The notes beneath the pieces are model-generated. The model had not been told where the DNA came from and did not search any database. It was given only the letters and a program-made list of their open reading frames with translations. The position numbers were made by a program, and so were the translations under genes. DNA of 60,122 bases from JBCDCB01 sp039182735 (GTDB lineage: Bacteria; Planctomycetota; Phycisphaerae; Phycisphaerales; UBA1924). The stretch lies in the NCBI GenBank assembly GCA_039182735.1, contig JBCDCB010000015.1:1-60122 (forward strand). The letters run 5' to 3'. Shown one piece after another: positions 40,675 to 49,467 of the stretch (its first letter is position 1; every line of letters begins with the position of its first letter).

Positions 40675-43600
40675 ATGCCGCACATCCGCTACGCCGCCAT
40701 CGCCATGGCGACCACGCTCACCGCGACCGCCGCGCACGCCCAGTGGGTCGGCGAAGCCATCGGCGACCGCATCGTCCGCTTCTACCCGACCGCCGCGGTC
40801 CAGACCAACGGCTACGCCTCCATCGCGCTCCGGCAGGACTTCCCCGCCACCGGGCCCGTCCCCGCGAACTGGACCATCTTCCCGCAGGACGTCATCACCG
40901 GGTTCACGCACGCCTTCGACTTCGCGGAAGACATCGACTTCTACGGCGCCGGCATGGTCGAGGGCGCGTTCCGACGCAACGGCGACTTCATCACCTTCGA
41001 GAACTTCGACAACTTCAACTGGGGGCCCGGCACCGACAGGCTCTACACCTCCACGCCCTTCGTCCTCGGCGTCAGGCCCGACGGCTCTGCCTTCGGCATC
41101 ATCAACGACGTCCACCAGATCCACCAACTCGACATGACCGGCACCGAAGACCCCGCCGCGCCCGACCTCGTCTTCAGCGGACAGCCCGACGGACGCGCCT
41201 TCAGCAGCATTGTCATCGAACGCGAGAACCCGCTCGAAGTCGTGCAGGTGCTGGGCGAACTCACCGGGACCATGCCCATGCCGCCCAAGTGGTCGCTCGG
41301 GTATCAGCAGGCACGCTTCAACCCCTCCTACACCCAAGCCACCGCGACCACGCTCGCCAACGAGTTCCGCAACCGCAGCATCCCAAGTGACGTCATCTAC
41401 TTCGACATCAACTACATGGTCGGCTTCCGCAACTTCACCATCGACCCCGGGCAAATCCAGGACGTCACCGCGCTCGACGGCCTCCTCGAATCGCTCAACT
41501 TCCAGACCGTCTGGAACATCAACGCGCCGATCAAGGTCGATCCCAACTACAGCGTCTACACCGACGGGCTCGCCGCCGACGTCTTCGTGAAACGCGCCGA
41601 CACCAGCCTCTACATCGATCAGGTCTTCTTCTCTGGCGCCAGCGTGTGGTTCGACTTCCTCAACGCCGCCGCCCGCGCGTTCTACGGCAACCTCGTCCAG
41701 CAGTTCGCACGCGACAGCGGGATCGACGGCGTCTGGAACGACCTCAACGAACCTGCGCTGCAATCAGCCTCGCGCACCATGCCCTTCGACAACCTGCACG
41801 ACGCCGACCCCGACCTCGGCGGACCGGGCGACCACTTCGAGTACCACAACGTCTTCGGCATGCAGCACGCACGCGCCACCTACGACGCGCTCATGACCGA
41901 GTTCCCCGATCGACGCCCGTGGATCCTCTGCCGCGCCAACTTCCTCGGCGGGCAGCGATACGCCGCCTCGTGGACCGGCGACAACCGCTCCGACCAGTAC
42001 GCCTTCGACCAGTCCATCCCCATGATCCTCAACCAGGGCATCAGCGGGCAACCCTTCAGCGGGCCCGACATCGGCGGCTTCGTCAACGGCGTCAACCCCA
42101 CCCTCTACCGGCGCTGGATCGCCGTCGGCGCCTTCTACCCATTCTCACGCTCGCACACCGGCGACCCGCAGCTCAAAGACCCCATCTCCTTCGGCAGCGA
42201 GATCGAAGAGACCGCACGCCGCGCCCTCAATCGGCGCTACCGACTCATGGACCATCTCTACACCGCCGCGTGGCGCGCGCACACCGACGGCACGCCCATC
42301 GCCCGCCCCCTCTTCTTTGAGGATCCGAGCGACCCGGCGCTCCGCGACGTCAGCGACGCCTTCCTCTTCGGGCCCGGGATCGTCGTCTCGCTGAACGAGG
42401 GCGTCGAACCCGTCTGCGGTGACTTCCAGCCCGGCAGCGCGCGACCCAGCGGACCGCGCTTCCGCTTCGCCTTCCCCGTGAGCGACTCGCCCGGCGCACC
42501 CATGGACAACGACGACCCCTTCCTCCCGACACTCACCCTTCTCGGAGGGAACATCGTCCCCGCGGGCGACATCATCCAGCACACGGGAGACAACGGCATC
42601 GCCAGCCAGCTCACCCTCATCGTCGCCCTCGACGAGAACGGCAACGCCACGGGCGAGCTCTACGAAGACGACGGCGACGGATTCGACTTCCAAACCGGCG
42701 ACTTCCTCCACTCCGTCTACACCGCCTCAACCACCGGCAACCAGGTCACCATCAGCCTCGCCAGCGAAGACGGCATGCGCGCCAGGCCCAGCCGCACGCT
42801 CAACGTCCGCCTGCTCATCGACGACTTCACCGAGATCACTGCGACCGGCGTGGACGGCATGGACGTCGTCATCGACCTCCCCGCACCGCTCAACGAAATC
42901 CGCGGCTTCGACCCGGTCGATGGCTGCGCCATCCCCGACTCGTTCACCAGCGCCGTCGCCGTCCAGACCAACCCCACCAACTTTGGAAACAACCAGAACG
43001 AACTCAACCAGCTCTTCGCCGAGATCCAGGGCGACGCCCTCCGCGTCGGCATCCCCGGGAACATCGAGCAGAACGGCAACGGGATCATCCTCTTCATAGA
43101 CGCCGCCCCGGGCGGGCAGAACGAACTCGACATCACCTTCAACCCGCCGCCTTCGGGTCTGCGCGAGCTCGACGGAACCCTCTTCGACACCGGCTTCCAA
43201 CCCGAACGCGCGCTCTTCGTCAATGCCTTCGGTGGCAGCATCTTTGCCGATTGGCTCAACCTCCCGACCAACGACTCCGCGACCAAGACCTTCCGCGGGC
43301 AGGGCGCCGTCAACAGCCTCAGCGGAGCGCTCGGCGGCGGGACCAACCCCAACGGGCTCCAAGTCGCGCTCACCGACGTCAACGTCGCCGGCGTGACGGA
43401 TTCCTCCGCCGCCGATGCCGCAAGCGCACGCGCCGGGTTCGAAGCGCTCATCCCGCTCGCCGATCTCAACATCACGCCCGATGAATGCGCCGATGTGAAG
43501 GTGCTCGTGTGGATCATCGCGCCGAACGGGACGATCTCGAATCAGTGGCTCCCGCCGCTGCCGGCCTCTGTCGGAGGCAACACTTTCTTCGCGCCGGACA

Positions 43601-43842
43601 CCACGTTCATCTCGGGTGAGCAGTTCACCAACATCGCATGCGGCGCAAGTGTCCCCGGCGATGTCGATGGCGACGGGCAGACCACCACTGCCGACATCAC
43701 CCTCGTGGTCTCCAACCTCGGCGCGGGCTCGCCCGGCGCAACGGGTACGCCCGGCGACGCCGACGGCGACGGCGTCACCACCACCGCGGACATCACCTTT
43801 GTCGTCTCGAACCTCGGCGCGGGCGTGCCGGCGGCTCAGTGA
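40675..43842 (+). CDS. secreted GH31 glycosidase with dockerin-like repeats
   Basis: A 1055-residue exported protein. The signal peptide ends AHAQ (about residue 22). Residues 60-600 form a GH31 (alpha-glucosidase/xylosidase) module: nucleophile Asp356 in VWNDLNEPA and acid/base Asp436 in SWTGDNRSD. A beta-rich region follows. The last 55 residues hold two Ca-binding repeats, GDVDGDGQTTTADITLVVSN and a second copy with GDADGDGVTTTADITFVVSN, like dockerin type I modules but without a known cohesin here. It should cleave alpha-glycosidic bonds outside the cell. Its stop overlaps the dut stop on the other strand. Confidence 0.9.
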   Translation: MPHIRYAAIAMATTLTATAAHAQWVGEAIGDRIVRFYPTAAVQTNGYASIALRQDFPATGPVPANWTIFPQDVITGFTHAFDFAEDIDFYGAGMVEGAFRRNGDFITFENFDNFNWGPGTDRLYTSTPFVLGVRPDGSAFGIINDVHQIHQLDMTGTEDPAAPDLVFSGQPDGRAFSSIVIERENPLEVVQVLGELTGTMPMPPKWSLGYQQARFNPSYTQATATTLANEFRNRSIPSDVIYFDINYMVGFRNFTIDPGQIQDVTALDGLLESLNFQTVWNINAPIKVDPNYSVYTDGLAADVFVKRADTSLYIDQVFFSGASVWFDFLNAAARAFYGNLVQQFARDSGIDGVWNDLNEPALQSASRTMPFDNLHDADPDLGGPGDHFEYHNVFGMQHARATYDALMTEFPDRRPWILCRANFLGGQRYAASWTGDNRSDQYAFDQSIPMILNQGISGQPFSGPDIGGFVNGVNPTLYRRWIAVGAFYPFSRSHTGDPQLKDPISFGSEIEETARRALNRRYRLMDHLYTAAWRAHTDGTPIARPLFFEDPSDPALRDVSDAFLFGPGIVVSLNEGVEPVCGDFQPGSARPSGPRFRFAFPVSDSPGAPMDNDDPFLPTLTLLGGNIVPAGDIIQHTGDNGIASQLTLIVALDENGNATGELYEDDGDGFDFQTGDFLHSVYTASTTGNQVTISLASEDGMRARPSRTLNVRLLIDDFTEITATGVDGMDVVIDLPAPLNEIRGFDPVDGCAIPDSFTSAVAVQTNPTNFGNNQNELNQLFAEIQGDALRVGIPGNIEQNGNGIILFIDAAPGGQNELDITFNPPPSGLRELDGTLFDTGFQPERALFVNAFGGSIFADWLNLPTNDSATKTFRGQGAVNSLSGALGGGTNPNGLQVALTDVNVAGVTDSSAADAASARAGFEALIPLADLNITPDECADVKVLVWIIAPNGTISNQWLPPLPASVGGNTFFAPDTTFISGEQFTNIACGASVPGDVDGDGQTTTADITLVVSNLGAGSPGATGTPGDADGDGVTTTADITFVVSNLGAGVPAAQ

Positions 43843-44294
43843 CCCGTCGAGCCGAACCCGCCCGTGCCGCGTGACGTCTCGTCGAGTTCTTCGACCTCAA
43901 TGATCGTCGCGTGCCCGACGGGCGCAATGACCATCTGCGCGATCCGCATGCCCGGCGTCACCTCGAACGGCTCGCGTCCGAGATTGATCAGCGGCACGAT
44001 CACCTCGCCGCGGTAATCCGCGTCGATCGTCCCGGGCGCGTTCGGCAGCGTCACGCCGTGACGCGTCGCGATGCCCGAGCGCGGGCGCACCTGCGCCTCC
44101 CAGCCCGCGGGCAGCGCCATGGCGAAGCCGCAGGGAACCTTCCGGATCGCGCCGGGTTCGATCGTGATCGTCTCGTCCGCGCCGAGCGCCGCGTGCAGGT
44201 CGAGCCCCGCCGCGAGTGCGCTCTGGTACGTCGGCACGACCGCGCTCTCGCGCAGCCTGCAAATCTTGAGTTCAACGGGGGCGCCTCCGCTCAC
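43836..44294 (-). CDS. dut: deoxyuridine 5'-triphosphate nucleotidohydrolase (dUTPase)
   Basis: A 152-residue trimeric-type dUTPase, which hydrolyses dUTP to dUMP and keeps uracil out of DNA. Motif 2 is RPRSGIATRHGV, motif 3 NAPGTIDADYRGEV, motif 4 RIAQMVIAPV and motif 5 RGTGGFGSTG. All five are present. The GTG start overlaps the stop of the upstream helical gene by four bases (GTGA). The last bases overlap the convergent GH31 stop. Confidence 0.96.
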   Translation of the reverse strand: MSGGAPVELKICRLRESAVVPTYQSALAAGLDLHAALGADETITIEPGAIRKVPCGFAMALPAGWEAQVRPRSGIATRHGVTLPNAPGTIDADYRGEVIVPLINLGREPFEVTPGMRIAQMVIAPVGHATIIEVEELDETSRGTGGFGSTGH

Positions 44295-44560
44295 GCGAGG
44301 CGTTCGTTCGATTCGCCGAGCATCGCGCCGAGCGAGCGGACGATGTCGCGGGTCGAGTCGATGGCGCGATCGATCGCCGAGTCGCCTCGCAGTTCGCGCA
44401 TGGGGTCTTCGCGCCCGATCCGGCTCGCGTGCGAGATCGACTCGCGCCGCGCGTCCTGGAGTTCGTTGAGCAGCGCGACCGCCTCGTCGTATCGACGCCG
44501 GAGCATCCCCTCGCTCATCGGGGTGTCGGTCGTCGAATCGATGCTGGCGGTCAGGGTCAT
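44291..44560 (-). CDS. small helical hypothetical protein, 89 aa
   Basis: A soluble, charged protein with predicted long helices, RRRYDEAVALLNELQDARR and then SAIDRAIDSTRDIVRSLG. No family recognised. It ends four bases into the dUTPase start and begins 64 bases after the CapD-type gene stop, so it is probably in one operon with both. It may be a coiled-coil adaptor, but this is not supported beyond composition. Confidence 0.65.
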   Translation of the reverse strand: MTLTASIDSTTDTPMSEGMLRRRYDEAVALLNELQDARRESISHASRIGREDPMRELRGDSAIDRAIDSTRDIVRSLGAMLGESNERLA

Positions 44561-44624
44561 GCGGGCTCTCCGGCGGCTCGGGTTCCTTGCCGCGGGGGGA
44601 TTGTCGCATCGGTCTCGGGCGGTA

Positions 44625-46208
44625 TCAAGCGGCGTGGGCCGCCGACTCTTCCTTCCGATCTTCGTATCCCGGGATGCAGGCTCGCATCTCCCGAACCACG
44701 GCATCATCGGACATCCGCGCGTGCACGCGACCAAGCCGATCAACCATTTCCCAAACATGTGCGCCACGCACGGGCACCCCGCGCGACGCGAGCACCCCGG
44801 GAACTTCTGTCGCCGCCAGCGGCTCGTCGTGCGTCTCCAGCACCTCGTGCAGCTTCTCGCCGGGGCGGATACCCGTGAAGACCACCCGGATGCTCGGCAG
44901 CGCCGATGCGTCGTCGTGCGCGGACGCGAGCGTCCCGTCTTCCCAACGCGGACGCAGCCCGTGCTGCGCGATGAAGCGCGCGCACAGATCCTTGATCGCC
45001 ACGGGCTCGTGCATGTCCAGCACGAAGACTTCGCCCGACGTCCCCGTCAGCGTCGCGGCCTGCGCCACGAGCGACGCCGCCTCCGGGATTGTCATGAAGA
45101 ACCGCGTCATGTCCTTATGCGTGATCGTGACCGGGCCGCCGCGCGCGATCTGCTTCGACCAGATCGGCAGCACCGAGCACGCCGAGCCCAGCACGTTCCC
45201 GAAGCGCACGAGCCCGAACCGCGTCTCGCCGCGCGCGTTGAGCGAACGCACGTACACCTCGGCGGCGCGCTTGCTCGCGCCCATCACGCTGCTCGGACGC
45301 ACGGCCTTGTCCGTCGAGATCAGCACGAAACGCTCGCACCCGCACGCCAGCGCACCGTCCGCCGCGGCCTTCGTTCCGAACAGGTTGTTCCGGATCGCCG
45401 CGCTCGGGTGGCTCTCCATCAGCGGCACGTGCTTGTGTGCCGCCGCGTGGAAGACCACTTCCGGACGCTGATTCTCGAAGTGATCGAGCGTGGTTTCGTA
45501 CTCGGCGACGTCGTGCAGGATCGCGCGCCGCTCCACGCCCGGCATCAACGCCTGCAGTTCCCGGTCGATCTCGAAGAGCGCGTTTTCGGCTCGTTCGACG
45601 AGCACGATGCGCGCCGGCTCGAAGCGCGCGCACTGACGCGCCAGCTCCGAGCCGATCGACCCGCCCGCGCCCGTGATGAGCACGCGCCTGCCGCGCACGA
45701 GGTCTCGCACGCGAGATTCGTCCAGCGCCCGCGGCGCACGCCCGACGAGTGCCTGCAGGTCCAGCGGTGCGCCCCCGGTGCCCGCGCTCCCGCGGATCAG
45801 CTCCAGCGCCGGCGGCACCAGGCGCAGCTCCGCGTTATGGTCCCGGCACGATCGCTCGATCTCGCTGATCAGTTCCGCCATCGCCCTCGGCAGGCTCGCG
45901 ATCACACGCGTTGCCTCGAACCGGTCCAGGAATGTTCCGAGCTGCTCCACGCACCCGAGCACGGGGATGTCGGCTTCGTCGCCCGGGTCCGCGTCCGTCC
46001 GATCGAGCATCACGGCGCCGAGCGCTTCGACGCTCCCCGCCGGAAGCCCATCGAGCAGCCGCACCAGCGTGCGCACCGTCTCGCTCGTCCCGACGAGCAG
46101 CGCCCGCGGGTCCTCGCTGTCGCGTTCCGTTCGGCAAATGGCGATGCGTGACACGCGGACCACCTTCGTCCGGCCCGATCCGACGCGCGACGCGACCACG
46201 CCGCCCAT
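44625..46208 (-). CDS. CapD/WbpM-type nucleoside-diphosphate-sugar dehydratase, soluble form
   Basis: A 527-residue polysaccharide-biosynthesis dehydratase. The N-terminal third is the CoA-binding-like Rossmann domain of this family. From about residue 170 the SDR catalytic domain begins with LITGAGGSIGSELARQ; HAAAHKHVPLMES and STDKAVRPSSVMGASKR carry the expected Lys and Met. Typical members (WbpM, PglF, CapD) have four N-terminal transmembrane segments, which are absent here. It should make a 4-keto-6-deoxy sugar nucleotide (UDP-GlcNAc 4,6-dehydratase type) for surface polysaccharide. The ATG at 46208 or the GTG at 46154 could be the start. Confidence 0.9.
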   Translation of the reverse strand: MGGVVASRVGSGRTKVVRVSRIAICRTERDSEDPRALLVGTSETVRTLVRLLDGLPAGSVEALGAVMLDRTDADPGDEADIPVLGCVEQLGTFLDRFEATRVIASLPRAMAELISEIERSCRDHNAELRLVPPALELIRGSAGTGGAPLDLQALVGRAPRALDESRVRDLVRGRRVLITGAGGSIGSELARQCARFEPARIVLVERAENALFEIDRELQALMPGVERRAILHDVAEYETTLDHFENQRPEVVFHAAAHKHVPLMESHPSAAIRNNLFGTKAAADGALACGCERFVLISTDKAVRPSSVMGASKRAAEVYVRSLNARGETRFGLVRFGNVLGSACSVLPIWSKQIARGGPVTITHKDMTRFFMTIPEAASLVAQAATLTGTSGEVFVLDMHEPVAIKDLCARFIAQHGLRPRWEDGTLASAHDDASALPSIRVVFTGIRPGEKLHEVLETHDEPLAATEVPGVLASRGVPVRGAHVWEMVDRLGRVHARMSDDAVVREMRACIPGYEDRKEESAAHAA

Positions 46209-46307
46209 CCGGGCCCGACACGAGATATCGGCCCACGCGCCGCCCGCCCGTGAGCCCCCGCCCCGATCTTCTCGGCACTTTCACACGCGTTCATGCAAGA
46301 CGGTGCG

Positions 46308-46646
46308 TCACTTAGGCGAATCTTGTTCGGACTTTGTGGGGTCGATCTCTGCAAGGTACGCCCACGAGTAGATGCCCGTGTCGTGACCGTCGGAGAAGCG
46401 GATGCGGATCGCGTAGTTCCCGACCAGTTCCGCGCTGTCGGCCACGATGGGCCCATCCGAGCCGCCGCTCGCCGGTAGCACCGTGAGCGGATTCCTGGCG
46501 AGTTGCTCGCGCAGCTGTCGGGCTTCTGCGGAGGGGGACATGCGTCTCAAGTACGCGATCGAGTAGTACGACGTCTTTCCGTCGCCCCACTCGATCATGA
46601 GCCCGCGGTCCTTCTTGAGGTCGAGATGTTTGGGCGTGGGGTGCAT
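46308..46646 (-). CDS. DUF971-family protein (GBBH-like N-terminal domain)
   Basis: A 112-residue small domain protein of the DUF971 group (N-terminal-domain homologue of gamma-butyrobetaine hydroxylase; related proteins include ApbC/Mrp-associated ones). Visible blocks are MIEWGDGKTSYYSIAYLRR and ELVGNYAIRIRFSDGHDTGI, ending with YSWAYLAEIDP. Family members are thought to act in metal or iron-sulfur handling, but that is only from context in other genomes. It is divergent from the alpha/beta-hydrolase-fold gene, 48 bases apart. Confidence 0.85.
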   Translation of the reverse strand: MHPTPKHLDLKKDRGLMIEWGDGKTSYYSIAYLRRMSPSAEARQLREQLARNPLTVLPASGGSDGPIVADSAELVGNYAIRIRFSDGHDTGIYSWAYLAEIDPTKSEQDSPK

Positions 46647-46694
46647 GTCGAGCCGTATTGTTGCCCCGCCAACAGTTCCAGGAGGGCCAGAGTG

Positions 46695-47708
46695 ATGCCA
46701 TTCACGTCTCGTTTCGCGCTTGCATTGGTCGCGGGCACCGCGATTTCCGTCGCCACGCCGGCGATCGCCCAGGACATGCCCCTCGACATCACCCCGCTCG
46801 GGGACGTCGAGATCCGCGGGAACGGCGAGATCGACCTCATCCTGATCCCGGGCGTCGGGCAGAACTGGCAGGTCTGGTCCGACTTCATGGACCGCAATGA
46901 CGACCGCTACCGCATGCACGCCGTCACGCTCCCCGGGTTCGACGGCACGCAGCCGCCGCCCGAGCGCGAGGGCGAGCGCATCGATTCCACGCCGTGGCTC
47001 GACAACGCCGTCGCCGCCGTCATCGCGTACTGCGACGAGATGCAGCTCGACAACCCGCACGTCCTCGGGCACGGCATGGGCGGGCACCTCGCCCTCCGCG
47101 TCGCGGTCAACCACCCCGAGCGCGTCGCGTCGGGCATCTCGGTCGTCGGGGCACCCGCGCTGCCCATTGCCGGCAACGCCCAGCTCCTGAACATCCAGAA
47201 CCGCCTCGCGATCGTGAACGGGCAGTTCCTCCCGGCGCTCGAAGGCATGCAGCAGGGCATGTGGGAGGCCAACCAGCAGAACCGGCCCAAGCAGCTCGTC
47301 ACGAACCAGGCACGGGCGGAATGGCTCGGCAGGATGATCTCCCGCGAGCCCAAGGACACGCTCATCCAGTACCAGATGGAGTTCGCGATCAGCGATATCA
47401 CGCAGCAGATGGCCCAGAGCGATGAGCCGATGATGATCATCGCGAACGTCCGCCCGGACCTCGACGAACAGCAGCGCCCCATCGCGTTCGCGAACTGGGA
47501 CATGCAGATCGCGAACGCGCTCTCGACCACGCTCGTCTTCTTCGAGGACACCAACTTCTACCTGCAGTTCGACCGCCCGATCGCGCTCGACAACGCGGTC
47601 TGGAGCTTCGTCAACGACGAGGACGTCGAAGGTGTGTTCGCGGGCACGCCGCTACCCGGCGCGAAGCGGGATCAGGGCGACGCCGAAGACGAGAACGCGC
47701 AGCCCTGA
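46695..47708 (+). CDS. secreted alpha/beta-hydrolase-fold protein lacking catalytic Ser and His
   Basis: A 337-residue exported protein: signal peptide ending AIAQ (about residue 26), then an alpha/beta-hydrolase fold with ILIPGVGQNWQVWSDFM and HVLGHGMGGHLALRVA. The nucleophile elbow GxSxG reads G-H-G-M-G, with Gly127 replacing Ser. The C-terminal catalytic-His segment (usually GHxxxxErP) reads TNFYLQFDRP. Esterase activity by the normal mechanism is therefore unlikely; a binding or scaffolding role is possible. AGGAGG precedes the ATG. A strong terminator follows. Confidence 0.85.
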   Translation: MPFTSRFALALVAGTAISVATPAIAQDMPLDITPLGDVEIRGNGEIDLILIPGVGQNWQVWSDFMDRNDDRYRMHAVTLPGFDGTQPPPEREGERIDSTPWLDNAVAAVIAYCDEMQLDNPHVLGHGMGGHLALRVAVNHPERVASGISVVGAPALPIAGNAQLLNIQNRLAIVNGQFLPALEGMQQGMWEANQQNRPKQLVTNQARAEWLGRMISREPKDTLIQYQMEFAISDITQQMAQSDEPMMIIANVRPDLDEQQRPIAFANWDMQIANALSTTLVFFEDTNFYLQFDRPIALDNAVWSFVNDEDVEGVFAGTPLPGAKRDQGDAEDENAQP

Positions 47709-47744
47709 GCAGCCCCGGTCTCATGACCCAAGGTCACGCGGTCG

Positions 47745-47770
47745 AAGGCCCCGTGAGCGGGGCCTTCTTT
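47745..47770 (+). terminator. intrinsic terminator
   Basis: Perfect 9-bp stem AAGGCCCCG/CGGGGCCTT with loop TGAG, followed by CTTT. It is positioned 37 bases after the stop of the hydrolase-fold gene. Confidence 0.85.
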
Positions 47771-47897
47771 GTGCGCGCGTGCGATGTGCGCGGTGCAAAA
47801 AAAATCGCGGCATCGCCGCCTGTGCAGTAGCGATGCCACGAGAAGGATGAGTGCTCCACGCAGGCCCCTGCCAGAGCCCACGCGTATGCCAAAGGAT

Positions 47898-48644
47898 TTA
47901 GCGGCGACGACGTGTCGCGGTCATCGCGAACGCACAGATCGCCAGAGCGGTGCTAGCCGGAGTAGGAATGATGTTGGCCTGACCGGAGAAGGAACCTTCC
48001 GACTCCCAATCGTCAGCCGGGAGGAAGTCGCTGCCCAAGGGCACGCCACTCGCCGGCGTCTGCATGAGGTTCGAGAAGATGGCGGTCAAGGTGAAGGAAG
48101 CATCGTCGGGGCCGATGCTCTTCATATCCGCGAACAGGTCGTAGTCGGGGAGGTCGTCGCCCCGCCACGTGTAGCTGACCTGCGATTCGGAATCGTTCGT
48201 GTCATTACCCTGGATGGTCCCGGTGCTGCTCCAGCTCTCCGGCCCGCCCAGCGCGGTGAACGCGCCGTTGGTGATGGTGCCTTCGAGAAGAACTTCACCG
48301 GATCCCGTGCCATCACCCTGATCGCGGAACAGGAAGTCGCCATTCAGCTCGTAGATGTGCAGAAACACACCCGGGAAGAGCTGGACGCTGCTGTTGTACG
48401 CGATGGTGAAGCTCGACTCGAAGTTCACATCGAACTCGAGCGTGTCGAGCGGCCCGTTGTCGTCATCGATGAGCAGCTTGAACGGATCGGTGGGATCAGT
48501 TGCAGCTGTCGCCGTGTTTCCGATGCCGCCGAACGTGAAGCTCCCGCTGTCAACGTCGGAGGCGAAGCTAAGAAGGGCACCGCTTGCGGAACCTGCGCAG
48601 AGCAGGACCACAGCGGCCGCGCCCACGGTGAGCGTACGGCTCAT
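47898..48644 (-). CDS. PEP-CTERM-type exported protein
   Basis: A 248-residue secreted protein. The signal peptide ends AGSASGALL, the same octamer as in the gene at 35219. The body is Asp/Ser/Thr-rich and beta-like; I see no catalytic motif. The C-terminus reads IPTPASTALAICAFAMTATR plus an Arg tail, a variant PxPx sorting signal. GGGAGAGA precedes the ATG. No exosortase gene is in the window, so surface anchoring is inferred. Confidence 0.78.
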   Translation of the reverse strand: MSRTLTVGAAAVVLLCAGSASGALLSFASDVDSGSFTFGGIGNTATAATDPTDPFKLLIDDDNGPLDTLEFDVNFESSFTIAYNSSVQLFPGVFLHIYELNGDFLFRDQGDGTGSGEVLLEGTITNGAFTALGGPESWSSTGTIQGNDTNDSESQVSYTWRGDDLPDYDLFADMKSIGPDDASFTLTAIFSNLMQTPASGVPLGSDFLPADDWESEGSFSGQANIIPTPASTALAICAFAMTATRRRR

Positions 48645-48805
48645 TACTCTCTCTCCCATGGCCAGGACGGCCGTTGTCATGTAGGGAAAGGTCTGACTCC
48701 GATCCCTGGTGCTCTGACGCCTGTGCGGGGCGCCCTCTGACCAAAATGTACTCCCTCCTGCGTGTGCGTCAACCGTTCGTACCGACTTTTCTGCAAAACG
48801 CGAAC

Positions 48806-48827
48806 GCCCGGCCTGTGCGGGCCGGGC
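48806..48827 (-). terminator. intrinsic terminator of nuoI
   Basis: GCCCGGCC/GGCCGGGC stem of 8 bp with a 6-base loop. On the minus strand it lies 43 bases after the nuoI stop and is followed by GTTCGCGTTTT. It could also act on the plus strand weakly. Confidence 0.65.
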
Positions 48828-48869
48828 GGGCTGGAAAGTCGGGATTCTCGGGCCTTTCGCCCGCGCGAC

Positions 48870-49415
48870 TCACATCGGCTTCTTGTCGATCGTCACGTCG
48901 TACACGCTCAGCAACTTCTGTTTATCGAAGATCATCTCCTGCCTCGTATGCCCCACGATGTCGTACTCCGTGGTCAACTCGATCGCGTCCACCGGGCACG
49001 CCTCTTCGCACATCCCGCAGAAGATGCAACGCAGTTCATCGATCTCGAACTTGACCGGGTACTTCTCCCGGTCTTCCCAGGGAGACTCGCCGGCCTCGAT
49101 GTGGATGCAGTTCGCCGGGCACGCCGTGGGACACATCATGCACGCCACGCACTTCACCCGACCGTCCTCATCGCGGTTCAGGCGGTGCACCGCGCGGAAG
49201 TTGCTCACTTCCATCCCGCCGTCCACGGGCGCGTAGTGCTCTTTGCGCTGCTCGGGATACTGCATGGTCCGAGATGTCTTGCCCTGCCCGAACGAGGTCA
49301 CGAGATGGCGCAGCGTCGTGCCGAACCCGCGCACGATCTCCGGCAGGTAGACGCTCTCGGCCCGATTCATCTCGGGACGGGTCAGCCGCTTGATGTCCGC
49401 TTCCTCGATCGCCAT
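48870..49415 (-). CDS. nuoI: NADH-quinone oxidoreductase subunit I (8Fe ferredoxin)
   Basis: A 181-residue NuoI, the peripheral-arm subunit of complex I that carries clusters N6a and N6b. Two 4Fe-4S motifs are complete: CVACMMCPTACP and CIFCGMCEEACP. The N-terminus has a longer leader than in E. coli but includes LPEIVRGFGTTLRHL, the membrane-contacting helix. It acts in electron transfer from NADH to quinone. No other nuo gene is next to it. The glycerate kinase gene lies 52 bases upstream on the same strand. Confidence 0.95.
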   Translation of the reverse strand: MAIEEADIKRLTRPEMNRAESVYLPEIVRGFGTTLRHLVTSFGQGKTSRTMQYPEQRKEHYAPVDGGMEVSNFRAVHRLNRDEDGRVKCVACMMCPTACPANCIHIEAGESPWEDREKYPVKFEIDELRCIFCGMCEEACPVDAIELTTEYDIVGHTRQEMIFDKQKLLSVYDVTIDKKPM

Positions 49416-49467
49416 GGCTCGCGCTCCAACGGTTCGACGTTCGTGCGAGGCATGGTAGCGGGACGCG

